64,000 nucleotides of DNA from JAHFUI01 sp039931615 (GCA_039931615.1 JBDTRR010000013.1:33410-97409); one strand, 5' to 3'. Shown: positions 37,619 through 47,349, numbered from the stretch's first letter. Numbers and translations are program-made. Notes: generated by a model not told the origin, from the letters alone.

Positions 37619-37677
37619 GGAGAGACCGCGTGCTCGGGCCGCTGGCGTGACGCCGGCGGCGAAGGATTCTGGAGCGC

Positions 37678-38235
37678 ATGCACTACGAGGTCGAAGTCAA
37701 CGGGCGCCCGCGGCAGGTCGACGTCACGCGCACCGCCGACGGTTTTGCCGTCGTGGTCGATGGCCGCCGCCGACAGGTCGACGTGGCGCGGATCGATGCG
37801 AACACGCTGTCGCTGTTGATTGACGGCGCGGCGGCGGCCGGCGGCGATCGACCGGGCCGCGACGGGCGCTGCGCCAGCCATGAGGTGGCGATCTCCCGCC
37901 CGGCCGCGTCCGGCGGCCCGCTGACGGTCTTCGTCGGCACCGCGCCGGTTGTCGTCACGCTCGACGGCGGGCGGCGCCGGCAGGCCGCCCTCGGACATCG
38001 GGCGGCGATCGGATCCGATGCCGCGCTGCGGGTGATCGCGCCGATGCCGGGGAAGGTGATCCGCGTGCTGGTTGCCGCCGGCGACGCGGTCCGGCTGCGC
38101 CAGCCGCTGGTCGTCGTCGAGGCGATGAAGATGGAGAACGAACTGCGCGCCGGCCGCGACGGCCATGTCGCGGCGATCCACGTGCGGGAAGGCGTCTCGG
38201 TCGATGCCGGCACGCTGCTGATCGAGCTGAAGTAG
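37678..38235 (+). CDS. biotin carboxyl carrier protein
   Basis: 185 residues. The C-terminal biotinyl domain (about 115-185) has EAMKMENEL with the biotin site K151, and APMPGKVIRVLVAAGD. The N-terminal 110 residues are strand-rich and partly repeated (RQVDVTRTADGFAVVVDGRRRQVDVARI), probably a docking domain. Third part of the carboxylase. Its stop TAG shares a base with the GTG of the TamB-like gene. Confidence 0.95.
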   Translation: MHYEVEVNGRPRQVDVTRTADGFAVVVDGRRRQVDVARIDANTLSLLIDGAAAAGGDRPGRDGRCASHEVAISRPAASGGPLTVFVGTAPVVVTLDGGRRRQAALGHRAAIGSDAALRVIAPMPGKVIRVLVAAGDAVRLRQPLVVVEAMKMENELRAGRDGHVAAIHVREGVSVDAGTLLIELK

Positions 38236-41200
38236 TGCCGGTCGCCTTCCTCCGCGTGCTGCGTCATCATCGGGCCTACCGCTACGTCACCCGCACGCTC
38301 GGCGTGGCGGCGGCGATCCTCGCCGTCTCGGTCGTGACGACCGTCACCGTCGATCTCGGACCGCTGGTGCGCGAGCGCGCCGAGCGGCTGGGCGGCAACA
38401 GCTGGAAGCGCCCGATCCACATCGGCCGGCTCAGCATCCGGCTGTTGACCGGCCGGATTCAGGTCGACGACTTCTCGATCGAGGGGCTGACGCCGGACGC
38501 CCGGCCGTTCTTCACCGCCCGGCGCCTCGACGTCTCGCTCGACTGGTCGACCGCCTTCAAGCGCGAGATCACCATCACCGCCGTCGACATGACCGACTGG
38601 CAGATGCTGGTCGAAAAGTGGGACGGCCGGAACACCTTCCCGAAATTCACCGACGATGCCGAGCGGCCGCCCGGGCCGCGGCGCTTCACGACGACGTTGC
38701 AGCACCTGCGGGCGTGGCGCGGCCAGTTCACGTTCGAGGATCACCAGGCGCCGTGGAGCGTCGTCGCCCGCAACATCGACGTCAATATCGGCAACCTGCC
38801 GAAGTACCACGGCACCGCCACCTTCACCGACGGCACGGTGTCGATTCAGCACTACGTGCCGTTCGCGGCGAAGATGCGCGCCAGCTTCGTCATCGACGAC
38901 GGCCGGATTCACCTTGATTCGATCGACTTCGATACCGACGGCGCGAAGACGGTGGCGACCGGGGTCATCGACGCCCGGCGCTGGCCGGAGCAGACCTACC
39001 AGTTCAAGTCGAGCGTGCAGTTCGCCCGGATGCGCGAGCTGTTCTTCAAGGACGAGAAATGGGAGCTGGCCGGCGACGGCGATTTCACCGGCACGTTTCA
39101 TCTGTTCAAGGACGGCCGCGACCTCGCCGGGACGTTCGCCAGCGCGGTGCTCGGCGTCAATCAGTACCGGTTCCCGAAGCTCCATGGATCGCTGCACTGG
39201 ACGCCGACGGCGCTCGACGTGACCAGCGCGGGCGCGCAGCTGTTCGGAGGGGACAGTCGATTCACCTATTCGATCAAGCCGCTCGGCGCCGCCTCGCCGC
39301 CGACGGCCAGGTTCGAGGCCGGTTTCGCCGGCGTCGACCTGGCCTCGCTGACCGACTTCGAGCAGCTCAAGGGACTCCGTTTCGCGGGCACCGCCAGCGG
39401 CGAGCGGGTGGTGCTGGAATGGCCGCTCGGCCGGTTCGCCGATCACACGGGCAGCGGGCGCCTGGTGGTGACGCCGCCGGCCTGGGTCCAGGCGATGGCC
39501 GCGTTCCGCCCCGCCCCCTCCGGCGGCCAGTCGGGCGCCGTTGCGCTCCGCGAATGGGGGCCGTTCGCACCGGTCCCGCTGCCGCGGCATCTGCCAATCG
39601 CCGGCGAGCTGACCTACCGGTTCGGTCCCGATCAGGTCGAGCTCGAGGCCGGCCGGTTCACGACCGAGCACACCGACGTCACCTTCCACGGATCGACGGC
39701 CTGGGGCGACGCCGCGCACCTTGCATTTCACGTCACCAGCGACGACTGGCAGGAAAGCGATCAGCTCCTGGCCGGCATCATGACCGATTTCGGCGCGCCG
39801 ACCAGCCCGGTCACATTTGGCGGCCGCGGCGAGTTCGACGGCATGCTGACCGGGGCGTTCCGCCGGCCGCGCGTCGAGGGGGAATTCCGCGGCGAGGATC
39901 TGCGCGGGTTCGACACGTGGTGGGGCGCCGGCGACGCGCACATCGTTGTCGAACAGGGGTACGTCCGGGTCCGCGACGGCATCGTCAGGCAGAACGACTC
40001 GGAGATGCGCTTCGACGGGCTGTTCTCGCTCGGTTTCCCGCGCGACGACGGCGGCGAGGAGATGAACGCGCGGATCCGCGTCGTGCGGCGCGATCTCGAC
40101 TCGCTTCGCCATGCCTTTGGCATCGACGAGTATCCCGTCTCCGGTCTGCTGTCGGGCGAGTTCCAGTTGAACGGTGAATATCTGAAGCCGGTCGGCTTCG
40201 GCGGCATGACGCTGGACCGCCTGGTGGCGTACGGCGAGCCGCTGGACGGGGCGGCCGCGTCGCTGCGGTTCGACGGCACCGGCGTCCGGCTCGACGGTCT
40301 GACGGTAGAGAAGGGCGGCGGCACCATCACCGGCGCCGCGTTCGTCGGCTGGGACTCGACCTATTCGTTCAACCTCGCCGGCCGGCGCATTCCGCTGGAG
40401 AGCGTCTCGAAGCTGGCCTACCCCCGCGCGCCGCTGTCGGGGATTGGCGAATTCTCGGCCAGCGGCAGCGCCACCTTCGATCAGCCGCGGAACGACTACC
40501 GGTTCAGCGTCAACGACCTGTTTGTCGGCGACGAGGGAGTCGGCCAGGTGACCGGCGCCGTGGCGCTGCGCGGCGCCGAGCTGACCGGCGAGATCGACGC
40601 CGCGTCGCCGCGGCTGGCGCTCACCGCGACCGGACGCATCGCCGTCACGCCGCAGGCCGATTCGGAGATCATCGTCCGCTTCCACGACATGTCGCTCGAT
40701 CCGTACGTCCGGCCGTTCGTGCCCCGGCTGTCGCCGTTCACGACCGCGGTGGTCAGCGGATCGGTGCGCGTCGCCGGCCGGCTGACCGACGTCGATCGGC
40801 TGCTGGTCGACGGGACGATCGACACCGTCGATCTGCGTCTGTTCGACTACGCCTTGAAGAACGCGGCGCCGATCCGGCTGTCGCTCGACAACCGCGTCGT
40901 CAAGATCGGTGATCTGCAGCTGATCGGCGACGACACCAGGCTGCGTCTGGCCGGCACGGTCGGCCTGCGCGACGAGCGGATTGCACTGCAGGCGGTGGGC
41001 GACGCCAACCTCGGCATCCTGCAGGGCTTCTTCCGCGACGTGCGCGGGTCGGGCCAGGCCGCGCTGACCGCGGCGATCGAGGGACCGCTGCGGGCGCCGG
41101 TGTTCTCCGGGCGCGCGACCGTGACGGGCGGCCGGGTCCGCCATTTCTCGCTGCCCAACTCGCTCGATGCGATCAACGGCGTGATGACGTTCGACGCCCG

Positions 41201-42320
41201 CGGGGTCCGGCTCGACGATCTGAGCGCGACGATGGGCGGCGGCAGCGTCCGGTTCGGCGGCCGGATCGGCTTCGACGGCTATGAGCCCGGCGATCTGAAC
41301 GTCACGGTCCGCGGCGACGGTGTGCAGTTCCGGTTCCCGGAGGGGGTGCGTTCGGTCGTCGACGCCGATTTGACGGTGCGCGGCAGCGTCAAGGCGCCGA
41401 CGCTGGGCGGATCGGTGGTGGTCAAGAGCGCCGTCTACAGCAAGCGGATCGACGCGCCGGAAACGATCCTGGATTTCGCGATCCGGCGCTCGTCGGATGC
41501 GGCCGTGCCCGAGGCCGCCGCCGCGCCGGCGGTGCCGTTGAAGTTCGACATCCAGATCCTGGTGCCGTCGACGCTGCGAGTCGAGAACAACCTCGGCCGC
41601 GGCGTGGCCAACGCGGATCTGACGCTGCGCGGGACCTACGATCGGCCGATCTTCTTCGGCCACGCCGAGGTCGAGCGCGGCGAGCTGACCTACAAGGGCA
41701 AGCGCTATCGAGTCACGAAAGGCTCGGTCGATTTCACCAACCCGGCGCGGATCGAGCCGTTCTTCGACATCGAGGCCGAAACCAACGTCCGCGCCGCCGG
41801 GCAGAACTACCGGCTGGTGGTCGGCGCCACCGGCCCGACCCAGAAGCTGGTGCCCTCGCTCAGCTCGGACCCGCCGCTGCCGGCGGCGGACATCCTGGCG
41901 CTGCTGTTCAGCGACGTCCGCCGGACCGAGGATGTCGAGCTCCGCGCGCTGCAGAATCCGACCCAGCGCCAGACCGACCTGCTGTCGGCGAGCGCGGCCG
42001 AGACGATCGCGCGGCCGATCTCGGAGGCCGGCAAGATCGTCCAGCGGACCTTCGGCGTCGATACCTTCCAGCTCACCCCCTTCCTCACCGACGTCAACAG
42101 CACCCAGGCCTCGCGGCTGAATCCGACTGCGCGGCTGACCATCGGCAAGCGGATCTCGGACCGTGTCTATCTGACGTTCTCACGCAGCCTGGCCTCGTCG
42201 ATCAACGATCAGATCATCCTGCTCGAATACGACGCCAGCGAGCGGGTGTCGTGGATGCTGTCGCGGAACGAGGACTCACAGACCTACGCTCTGGAGTTCC
42301 GTGTGCGCCATACGTATTAG
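38235..42320 (+). CDS. TamB-like translocation and assembly protein
   Basis: 1361 residues, AsmA/TamB family. One N-terminal membrane anchor (about 21-42), then a very long run of beta strands typical of the periplasm-spanning lipid-transfer groove, and the C-terminal DUF490/TamB domain (about 1130-1361; TYKGKRYRVTKGSVDFTNPARIEPFFDIEAET and PPLPAADILALLFSD). TamB-like proteins bridge inner and outer membranes and are implicated in phospholipid transport. GTG 38235 overlaps the carrier gene by one base; an Omp85 gene follows 6 bases later, as TamA-TamB pairs do. Confidence 0.92.
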   Translation: MPVAFLRVLRHHRAYRYVTRTLGVAAAILAVSVVTTVTVDLGPLVRERAERLGGNSWKRPIHIGRLSIRLLTGRIQVDDFSIEGLTPDARPFFTARRLDVSLDWSTAFKREITITAVDMTDWQMLVEKWDGRNTFPKFTDDAERPPGPRRFTTTLQHLRAWRGQFTFEDHQAPWSVVARNIDVNIGNLPKYHGTATFTDGTVSIQHYVPFAAKMRASFVIDDGRIHLDSIDFDTDGAKTVATGVIDARRWPEQTYQFKSSVQFARMRELFFKDEKWELAGDGDFTGTFHLFKDGRDLAGTFASAVLGVNQYRFPKLHGSLHWTPTALDVTSAGAQLFGGDSRFTYSIKPLGAASPPTARFEAGFAGVDLASLTDFEQLKGLRFAGTASGERVVLEWPLGRFADHTGSGRLVVTPPAWVQAMAAFRPAPSGGQSGAVALREWGPFAPVPLPRHLPIAGELTYRFGPDQVELEAGRFTTEHTDVTFHGSTAWGDAAHLAFHVTSDDWQESDQLLAGIMTDFGAPTSPVTFGGRGEFDGMLTGAFRRPRVEGEFRGEDLRGFDTWWGAGDAHIVVEQGYVRVRDGIVRQNDSEMRFDGLFSLGFPRDDGGEEMNARIRVVRRDLDSLRHAFGIDEYPVSGLLSGEFQLNGEYLKPVGFGGMTLDRLVAYGEPLDGAAASLRFDGTGVRLDGLTVEKGGGTITGAAFVGWDSTYSFNLAGRRIPLESVSKLAYPRAPLSGIGEFSASGSATFDQPRNDYRFSVNDLFVGDEGVGQVTGAVALRGAELTGEIDAASPRLALTATGRIAVTPQADSEIIVRFHDMSLDPYVRPFVPRLSPFTTAVVSGSVRVAGRLTDVDRLLVDGTIDTVDLRLFDYALKNAAPIRLSLDNRVVKIGDLQLIGDDTRLRLAGTVGLRDERIALQAVGDANLGILQGFFRDVRGSGQAALTAAIEGPLRAPVFSGRATVTGGRVRHFSLPNSLDAINGVMTFDARGVRLDDLSATMGGGSVRFGGRIGFDGYEPGDLNVTVRGDGVQFRFPEGVRSVVDADLTVRGSVKAPTLGGSVVVKSAVYSKRIDAPETILDFAIRRSSDAAVPEAAAAPAVPLKFDIQILVPSTLRVENNLGRGVANADLTLRGTYDRPIFFGHAEVERGELTYKGKRYRVTKGSVDFTNPARIEPFFDIEAETNVRAAGQNYRLVVGATGPTQKLVPSLSSDPPLPAADILALLFSDVRRTEDVELRALQNPTQRQTDLLSASAAETIARPISEAGKIVQRTFGVDTFQLTPFLTDVNSTQASRLNPTARLTIGKRISDRVYLTFSRSLASSINDQIILLEYDASERVSWMLSRNEDSQTYALEFRVRHTY

Positions 42321-42326
42321 CTGGCG

Positions 42327-45290
42327 ATGACGAGGACGCGGCGGTCGGGGAGGACGCGGCGGCTGAATGGGGTCACGATGAGTGCGACCCTCTGCGTCCT
42401 CTGCTTCCTCGTCAGCGCCGGCCCCGCCGAAGGTGCCATCGACGACTTCCTCGGTAAGCCGGTCGCCGTCGTCCGGCTGGTCATCGAGGGGCGGGAGACG
42501 GTGGATCCGTCGCTCTCCCGGGTGGTCGAGACCCGTCAGGGCGAGCCGCTGACGATGGCGGCGGTGCGCGACACCATCACCCACCTGTTCAGCCTCGGCC
42601 GGTTCGACGATGTTCGCGTCGACGCGACGGTGGTCGAGGCGAACCGGGTGGCGCTGCGCTACGAGCTGAGCCCGATTCATCCGGTGACCCACATCGCGCT
42701 GGCCGGCGCGATCGGCGCCGGCGTGGACGCCAGCCAGCTGCGCCAGTCGGTGGTCGATCGTTACGGCCCGTCGCCGCCGATCGCGCGCGCCGCCGAGGCC
42801 GCCGCGCTGATTGCCGACGGCTTGCGCGAGAGCGGCTACCTGCACGCCGACGTCAAACCGCGGGTCGACATCGCGCACCGGCCGGAGCGGGCGACGCTGG
42901 TCTTCACGGTCGAGCCGGGGCCGCGCACGACAATCGAGGCGATCGAGATCGCCGGTGCGCCGGCCGAGGCCCAGGCCGATCTGCTGCGCCGGCTCGATCT
43001 GGCGCGCGGCGCGCCGTATCGGCGCGAGGCGCTCAACGCGCGGATCGACCGCTACGTCGCCGACCGCCGCAAGGCCGGCTACTACGAGGCGCGGCTGACC
43101 GTGGCCGCGGCGCTGACCGACGCCGACCGCCTCGCCAGACTGACGCTGACGGCGATGCCCGGGCCGCACGTCCGGGTGGTGTTCACCGGCGATCAGCTGA
43201 CCGCGGACAAACGCGCCGAGCTGGTGCCGATCGAGCGGGAGGGCTCGGTCGACGAAGATCTGCTGGAGGACACGACCAACGCCATCGTCGAGCACCTGCG
43301 CGGCCTCGGCTATCGCGACGCGATGGCGCCGCACTCGCGCACCGAGTCGGGCAGCGAGCTGGTGATCGCCTTCGACGTGCGGCGCGGCCGCGAATACCGG
43401 GTCGAGCGGGTCGAGATCTCCGGCAATCCGTCGGTGCCGTTGTCCGAGATCGCGGCGTCGCTGCGGCTCCGCGACGGCGAGCCGTTCGCGGAGGCGCAGC
43501 TCGACGCGGATCTGGCGGCGATCCAGGAGCTCTACCGGCGCCGCGGCTTTGCCGGCGCCCGGGTGCAGGCGTCGGAGGAGCCGCAGCCGGTCGAGCCGCG
43601 GGCGCCGTTCGTCCCGCTGCGGGTCCGGATGGTCGTCAGCGAAGGGGTGCGGACGGTGGTGTCCGCCGTGCACCTGCAGGGAAATGCCGCGGTCGCCGAG
43701 GCGGCCTTGAAACCGCTGCTCGGCGTGGCGGCCGACCGGCCCTACCTGGAGACGCAGCTGGCGCTCGATCGCGACGCGATCCAGCTGCACTACCTCAATC
43801 TCGGCTACCAGAACGTCAGCGTCGACGCCAATCCGAACTTCAGCGCCGACCGGACCCGCGCCGAGCCGATCTTCACGATCCGGGAAGGGCCGCGCATCTT
43901 CGTCGACCACGTGCTGATCGTCGGCAACGTGCGGACCGGCCTCGAGACGATCGAACGGGAGCTGCAGATGAAGCCGGGCGAGGCGCTGAGCGAGGCCGCC
44001 AAGATCGAGAGCCGGCGCCGCCTGGCCGCCCTCGGCCTGTTCCGGCGCGTCCAGATCGCCGAGCTGGCACACGGCGAAGAGGCCCGGCGCGATCTGCTGG
44101 TCACGGTCGAGGAAGGGCCGGCCACGACGGTCATCGTCGGCGGCGGCGCGGAAGGCCGGCTGCGCCCGGTGCGCAGCGCCGGCGGCGTCGTGTCGGAGCA
44201 GTTCGATCTCGCGCCGCGCGGATCGTTCCAGATCACCCGCCGCCCCCTGTTCGGCAAGAATCGATCGATCAGCGTCTTCACCAGCGTCAGCCTCAGCCTG
44301 AAGGATTCGCAGGTGTTCGGCGATGCCGGGACGCCGATCATCAGCAGCAAGTTTCCCGAGTACCGGGTGCTCGGCACCTACCGCGAGCCGCGGCTGTTCG
44401 ATACCGCGGCCGATGCCTTCATCACCGGCACCATCGAGCAGCGGATTCGATCGAGCTTCAACTTCACCCGCAGCGTCGGCGGCGCCGGCTACGCCCGCCG
44501 CCTGTCGAGCGCGACCAGCGTCACCGGCAGCTATCAGATTCAGCGCACCCGCGTCTTCGATTCGCAGGTCAAGCCGGAGGACGAGCCGCTGATCGATCGC
44601 ACCTTCTCCCGCTATCGCCTGTCGTCGTTTTCCGCCGCGGTGCTCCGGGACACCCGCAACGACTCGGCCGATCCGACGGCCGGCGGCTACCTGAGCGCGA
44701 ACGGCGAGATCGCGGGACTGGCGATCGGCTCGGAGGCCGGCTTCGTCAAGTCCTACCTGACGGCGCAGCTGTTCCGGCCGGTGACGCACGGCGGCGGGAT
44801 TCTGTTCGCCGGCAGCGCCCGGGTCGGCCTCGGCTTCCCGCGCGAGGCGGTGCGCAAGGACGAGCAGGGGCGCAACGAGGTCGGCGCCGACGGCCGGGTG
44901 ATCATCGAGCCGGTCGACGATCTGCCGGCCAGCGAGCGGTTCTTTGCCGGCGGCGACACCACCGTCCGCGGCTTCGCCCTCGATCGGCTCGGATCGGCCG
45001 ACACCATCAAGGACGGGTCACCGATCGGCGGCAACGCCGTGGTCATCTTCAACGGCGAGCTGCGCGTCTCGGTGCCCGGCAACGCGCAGATTGTCGGCTT
45101 CGTCGACAGCGGCAACGTGTTCAAGCACGTCGGCGATCTCGATCTCGGCCAGCTCCGTGCCGCGGTCGGGTTCGGCGGGCGCTACCGGTCGCCGGTCGGG
45201 CCGATCCGCGTCGACATCGGCTTCAAGGTCCACCGCCAGCCCGGCGAGGGGGCGGTGGCGTTTCATGTCAGCCTCGGTCAGGCGTTCTAG
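42327..45290 (+). CDS. Omp85 outer-membrane protein with seven POTRA domains
   Basis: 987 residues. Signal peptide (cleaved near AEGA). I count seven POTRA-like repeats, at about 47-116, 119-198, 201-278, 281-353, 357-439, 442-521 and 524-597. Each ends in a strand such as LVFTVEPGP, LTLTAMPGP, FTIREGP or LVTVEEGP. A beta-barrel follows (about 600-987) with GDTTVRGF, YRSPVGPIRVDIGF and terminal Phe. BamA has five POTRAs, TamA three. Pairing with TamB suggests a TamA-type role; a BamA role is also possible. ATG 42378 is an alternative start. Confidence 0.92.
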   Translation: MTRTRRSGRTRRLNGVTMSATLCVLCFLVSAGPAEGAIDDFLGKPVAVVRLVIEGRETVDPSLSRVVETRQGEPLTMAAVRDTITHLFSLGRFDDVRVDATVVEANRVALRYELSPIHPVTHIALAGAIGAGVDASQLRQSVVDRYGPSPPIARAAEAAALIADGLRESGYLHADVKPRVDIAHRPERATLVFTVEPGPRTTIEAIEIAGAPAEAQADLLRRLDLARGAPYRREALNARIDRYVADRRKAGYYEARLTVAAALTDADRLARLTLTAMPGPHVRVVFTGDQLTADKRAELVPIEREGSVDEDLLEDTTNAIVEHLRGLGYRDAMAPHSRTESGSELVIAFDVRRGREYRVERVEISGNPSVPLSEIAASLRLRDGEPFAEAQLDADLAAIQELYRRRGFAGARVQASEEPQPVEPRAPFVPLRVRMVVSEGVRTVVSAVHLQGNAAVAEAALKPLLGVAADRPYLETQLALDRDAIQLHYLNLGYQNVSVDANPNFSADRTRAEPIFTIREGPRIFVDHVLIVGNVRTGLETIERELQMKPGEALSEAAKIESRRRLAALGLFRRVQIAELAHGEEARRDLLVTVEEGPATTVIVGGGAEGRLRPVRSAGGVVSEQFDLAPRGSFQITRRPLFGKNRSISVFTSVSLSLKDSQVFGDAGTPIISSKFPEYRVLGTYREPRLFDTAADAFITGTIEQRIRSSFNFTRSVGGAGYARRLSSATSVTGSYQIQRTRVFDSQVKPEDEPLIDRTFSRYRLSSFSAAVLRDTRNDSADPTAGGYLSANGEIAGLAIGSEAGFVKSYLTAQLFRPVTHGGGILFAGSARVGLGFPREAVRKDEQGRNEVGADGRVIIEPVDDLPASERFFAGGDTTVRGFALDRLGSADTIKDGSPIGGNAVVIFNGELRVSVPGNAQIVGFVDSGNVFKHVGDLDLGQLRAAVGFGGRYRSPVGPIRVDIGFKVHRQPGEGAVAFHVSLGQAF

Positions 45291-45392
45291 AACCAGGACA
45301 GGGATAGCGACGAAAGAACGAAGGAACGAGAGCACGAAAATGAGGGAACATCCGTTCGTGCCGTGTGATCGTGGCCGGTCCACCAGGAAGCG

Positions 45393-46040
45393 ATGACGTT
45401 ACGGATTGCGGAGGTCAGACTGTCGATCGGAGTGCTCACGCTGGCGATCGGGCTGGCTGGCGCCGTGCGCGCCGAGATCATCGACCGCGTCCTGGCGGTC
45501 GTCAGCGGCGCGGTGATCATGCAGAGCGACGCCATCGCCGCCTACGAGCTGGGCGTGGTCGCCCCGGAGACGACCGACGATCCGCTGGCCGGCGTGCTGT
45601 CGCAGCTCATCGATCGGCAGCTGATGCTGGCGGAGGTCGACCGCTACGTGCCGCCCGAGCCGTCGGCGGACGCGATCGATCAGGCGGCGCAGCAGGTGCG
45701 CGCCCGGTTCGCGTCGACGTCCGCCTACGAGTCGGCGCTGGCGCGGTCGGGCATGGGCGAGGTGCGGCTGCGCCGGCTGCTCCGCGACGAGCTGCGGATC
45801 CGGGCGTATCTCGACGAGCGCTTCGTCGTCCCGCCGCCGGGCGACGACGAGCTCGGCCAGTACTATCGTGAACACCCTGGTACGTTCAGCCGCGCCGGTC
45901 AGATCGTCCCCTTCGACGCCGCCCGCGCCGAGATCGCGGCCGCCGTCGTCTCGAACCGGCGCAGCACGCTGATCGGCGATTGGGTGAAGGGCCTGCGCCG
46001 CCGCGCCGACATCAGCAATCTGTATCTGGTCCGGCGCTGA
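45393..46040 (+). CDS. SurA-like periplasmic chaperone without PPIase domain
   Basis: 215 residues. Signal peptide (about 1-27), then IIDRVLAVVSGAVIMQSDAIAA, the hallmark start of SurA N-terminal domains, and a helical core (LSQLIDRQLMLAEVDRY, YREHPGTFS). No parvulin domain is present, although SurA and PpiD carry one or two. It should hold unfolded outer-membrane proteins rather than isomerise prolines. It follows the Omp85 gene by 102 bases with the repeat-like stretch GACGAAAGAACGAAGG between. Confidence 0.85.
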   Translation: MTLRIAEVRLSIGVLTLAIGLAGAVRAEIIDRVLAVVSGAVIMQSDAIAAYELGVVAPETTDDPLAGVLSQLIDRQLMLAEVDRYVPPEPSADAIDQAAQQVRARFASTSAYESALARSGMGEVRLRRLLRDELRIRAYLDERFVVPPPGDDELGQYYREHPGTFSRAGQIVPFDAARAEIAAAVVSNRRSTLIGDWVKGLRRRADISNLYLVRR

Positions 46041-46043
46041 GGG

Positions 46044-46228
46044 GGCCACGAAAACACGAAAGCACGAAGAAGCGACGGTCTGGAGCGCCTGTCATGTCAG
46101 TCGTAGTGCAGGCCTTGCAGGCCTGCCGTGTCTGGCAGGTCCGCACAACTCCAGCAGATTTTTCACACGCGTTTCCGGCCTGCCGGCCTGAAACATGACT
46201 GATTTCGTGATTTCGTGTTTTCGTGGCC
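46044..46228. repeat. 185-bp element with 18-bp perfect terminal inverted repeats
   Basis: GGCCACGAAAACACGAAA (46044-46061) and its exact complement (46211-46228). Inside, GTCATGT (46091) pairs with ACATGAC (46193), and CAGGCC-rich palindromes lie near 46110-46140 and 46175-46190. It is bounded by the SurA-like and CPBP stops. Confidence 0.92.
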
Positions 46229-46238
46229 TGGAAGGACG

Positions 46239-47030
46239 CTACCTTCCAGTCGCCAGGAACTGGGCGATCTGGATCAGGTTGAAGCCCGAATGGCTGACCA
46301 CCGGGGCGATCACCGATCGCCGGCGCAGGTAGACGATGCCCCAGAACGCCCCGAGCGTGCCGGTGGCGATCGCCGCGTCGACGCCCTGGAGCAGATGGCC
46401 GGCGCCGAACGCGATGCTGGTGGCGATCACGCCGACCGTCGCCCCGCCCAGCCAGACCTCGAAGCGATGCAGCAGGAACGCGCGCTGCAGTTCTTCGCGG
46501 ACGCCGCCGGCGACGACGACGATCAGCGCGAACAGCCAGGCGTCGCGCGGGGTGCGGATCAGCGCCTGCAGCGGATTCTTCTCGACGGTGTGCAGCGAGG
46601 GATAGTAGCGCTGAATCGTCGCCAGGATGACGATGCCGATGGTCAGGGCGAGGAAGATCAGGGGGACGCCGTACCGGGCTTCCGGCGCCACGCCGCGGTG
46701 GCCGAGAAAGACGTCGCGCGGCTGCTCGCCGTGCGCGTACAGGAAGAACACCATCAGGCCGACCAGCAGGGCGGTGTCGAGCAGGGACAGCGCGACCACG
46801 AAGCCGACGCGCAGGTCGCCGTTGGCGCCGAACGGGCCGTAACCCAGGGCGGTGAACGTCGCCGCCAGCGCCGCCTGCGTCGGGTAGTCGGAGCAGAGCA
46901 GCACCTCGATCAGCGCGACGGCGCGGTGCGTGAGCGGAGCGCGGGGGAGAGGGGCGGCTGGAAGCTCGTCAGTGCCCGGAGTGGCCGGCGGCCAGGGCCC
47001 GGAGCTGGGAGGATCGTCGTCGCCGCGCAT
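46239..47030 (-). CDS. CPBP family intramembrane metalloprotease
   Basis: 263 residues, five or six membrane segments. The catalytic motifs are seen: REELQRAF (E179, E180), FGAGHLLQG (H212) and HSGFN (H247). The family includes CAAX proteases and bacteriocin-immunity proteins; the substrate is unknown. An N-terminal Pro-rich tail (1-33) is cytoplasmic. It is convergent with the SurA-like gene and divergent from the NtrC-type gene. Confidence 0.9.
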   Translation of the reverse strand: MRGDDDPPSSGPWPPATPGTDELPAAPLPRAPLTHRAVALIEVLLCSDYPTQAALAATFTALGYGPFGANGDLRVGFVVALSLLDTALLVGLMVFFLYAHGEQPRDVFLGHRGVAPEARYGVPLIFLALTIGIVILATIQRYYPSLHTVEKNPLQALIRTPRDAWLFALIVVVAGGVREELQRAFLLHRFEVWLGGATVGVIATSIAFGAGHLLQGVDAAIATGTLGAFWGIVYLRRRSVIAPVVSHSGFNLIQIAQFLATGR

Positions 47031-47208
47031 TGCGATCAGCGTACCTCATCGCGGTCTGGTCCGATCGAGGCGGCCCGCGGGCGGCCGGCGGCTGGCCGGC
47101 CCCTCCGGCAGTCGGGGTGGGGAGCCTGCGCCCGGTCCCGTGTGTCGAGTACGATGGACCCGCGCCGGCACGGCGACCGGCACCCGGCTTCGTGCAGCTG
47201 GCCCCGCC
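47031..47208. other. intergenic region upstream of the NtrC-type gene
   Basis: No gene recognised from 47031 to 47208. It is GC-rich with CGGC/GGCC palindromes. The rest of the gap (47209-47345) holds a possible small gene and a sigma54-like motif. Confidence 0.5.
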
Positions 47209-47345
47209 GTGACCCCCCGCCGGTTGTCGCCTCCGGTTGTCGGCCTGGTTATTGCCCAGCTTGTTGCCCTGGTTCTGAAAGTAGTTGAGATCGCAGCCGA
47301 ACCGGGCGATGCTGAGGATGTAAAAATGACATGCAGAGGTGAGCT

Positions 47346-47349
<4 letters not shown>
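47209..47349 (+). CDS. possible 46-residue membrane peptide coupled to the regulator
   Basis: A GTG-started frame gives 46 residues with one hydrophobic segment (PPVVGLVIAQLVALVLKVV) and a short acidic end. Its TGA overlaps the TTG of the next gene (TTGA), as in coupled genes. Third codon positions are much less GC-rich than in the neighbours and there is no clear ribosome site, so it may be leader DNA instead. Confidence 0.3.
47241..47255 (+). promoter_or_regulatory. possible sigma54 promoter
   Basis: GG (47242-47243) and GC (47254-47255) are spaced as in -24/-12 promoters, with TTGC at the downstream box. The outer bases match only partly. Confidence 0.25.

Noticed and set aside
37683..41663. 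A 1326-codon open frame antisense to the TamB-like gene
   Set aside because: Low-complexity product, no start context, and the plus strand has a clear TamB-like protein.
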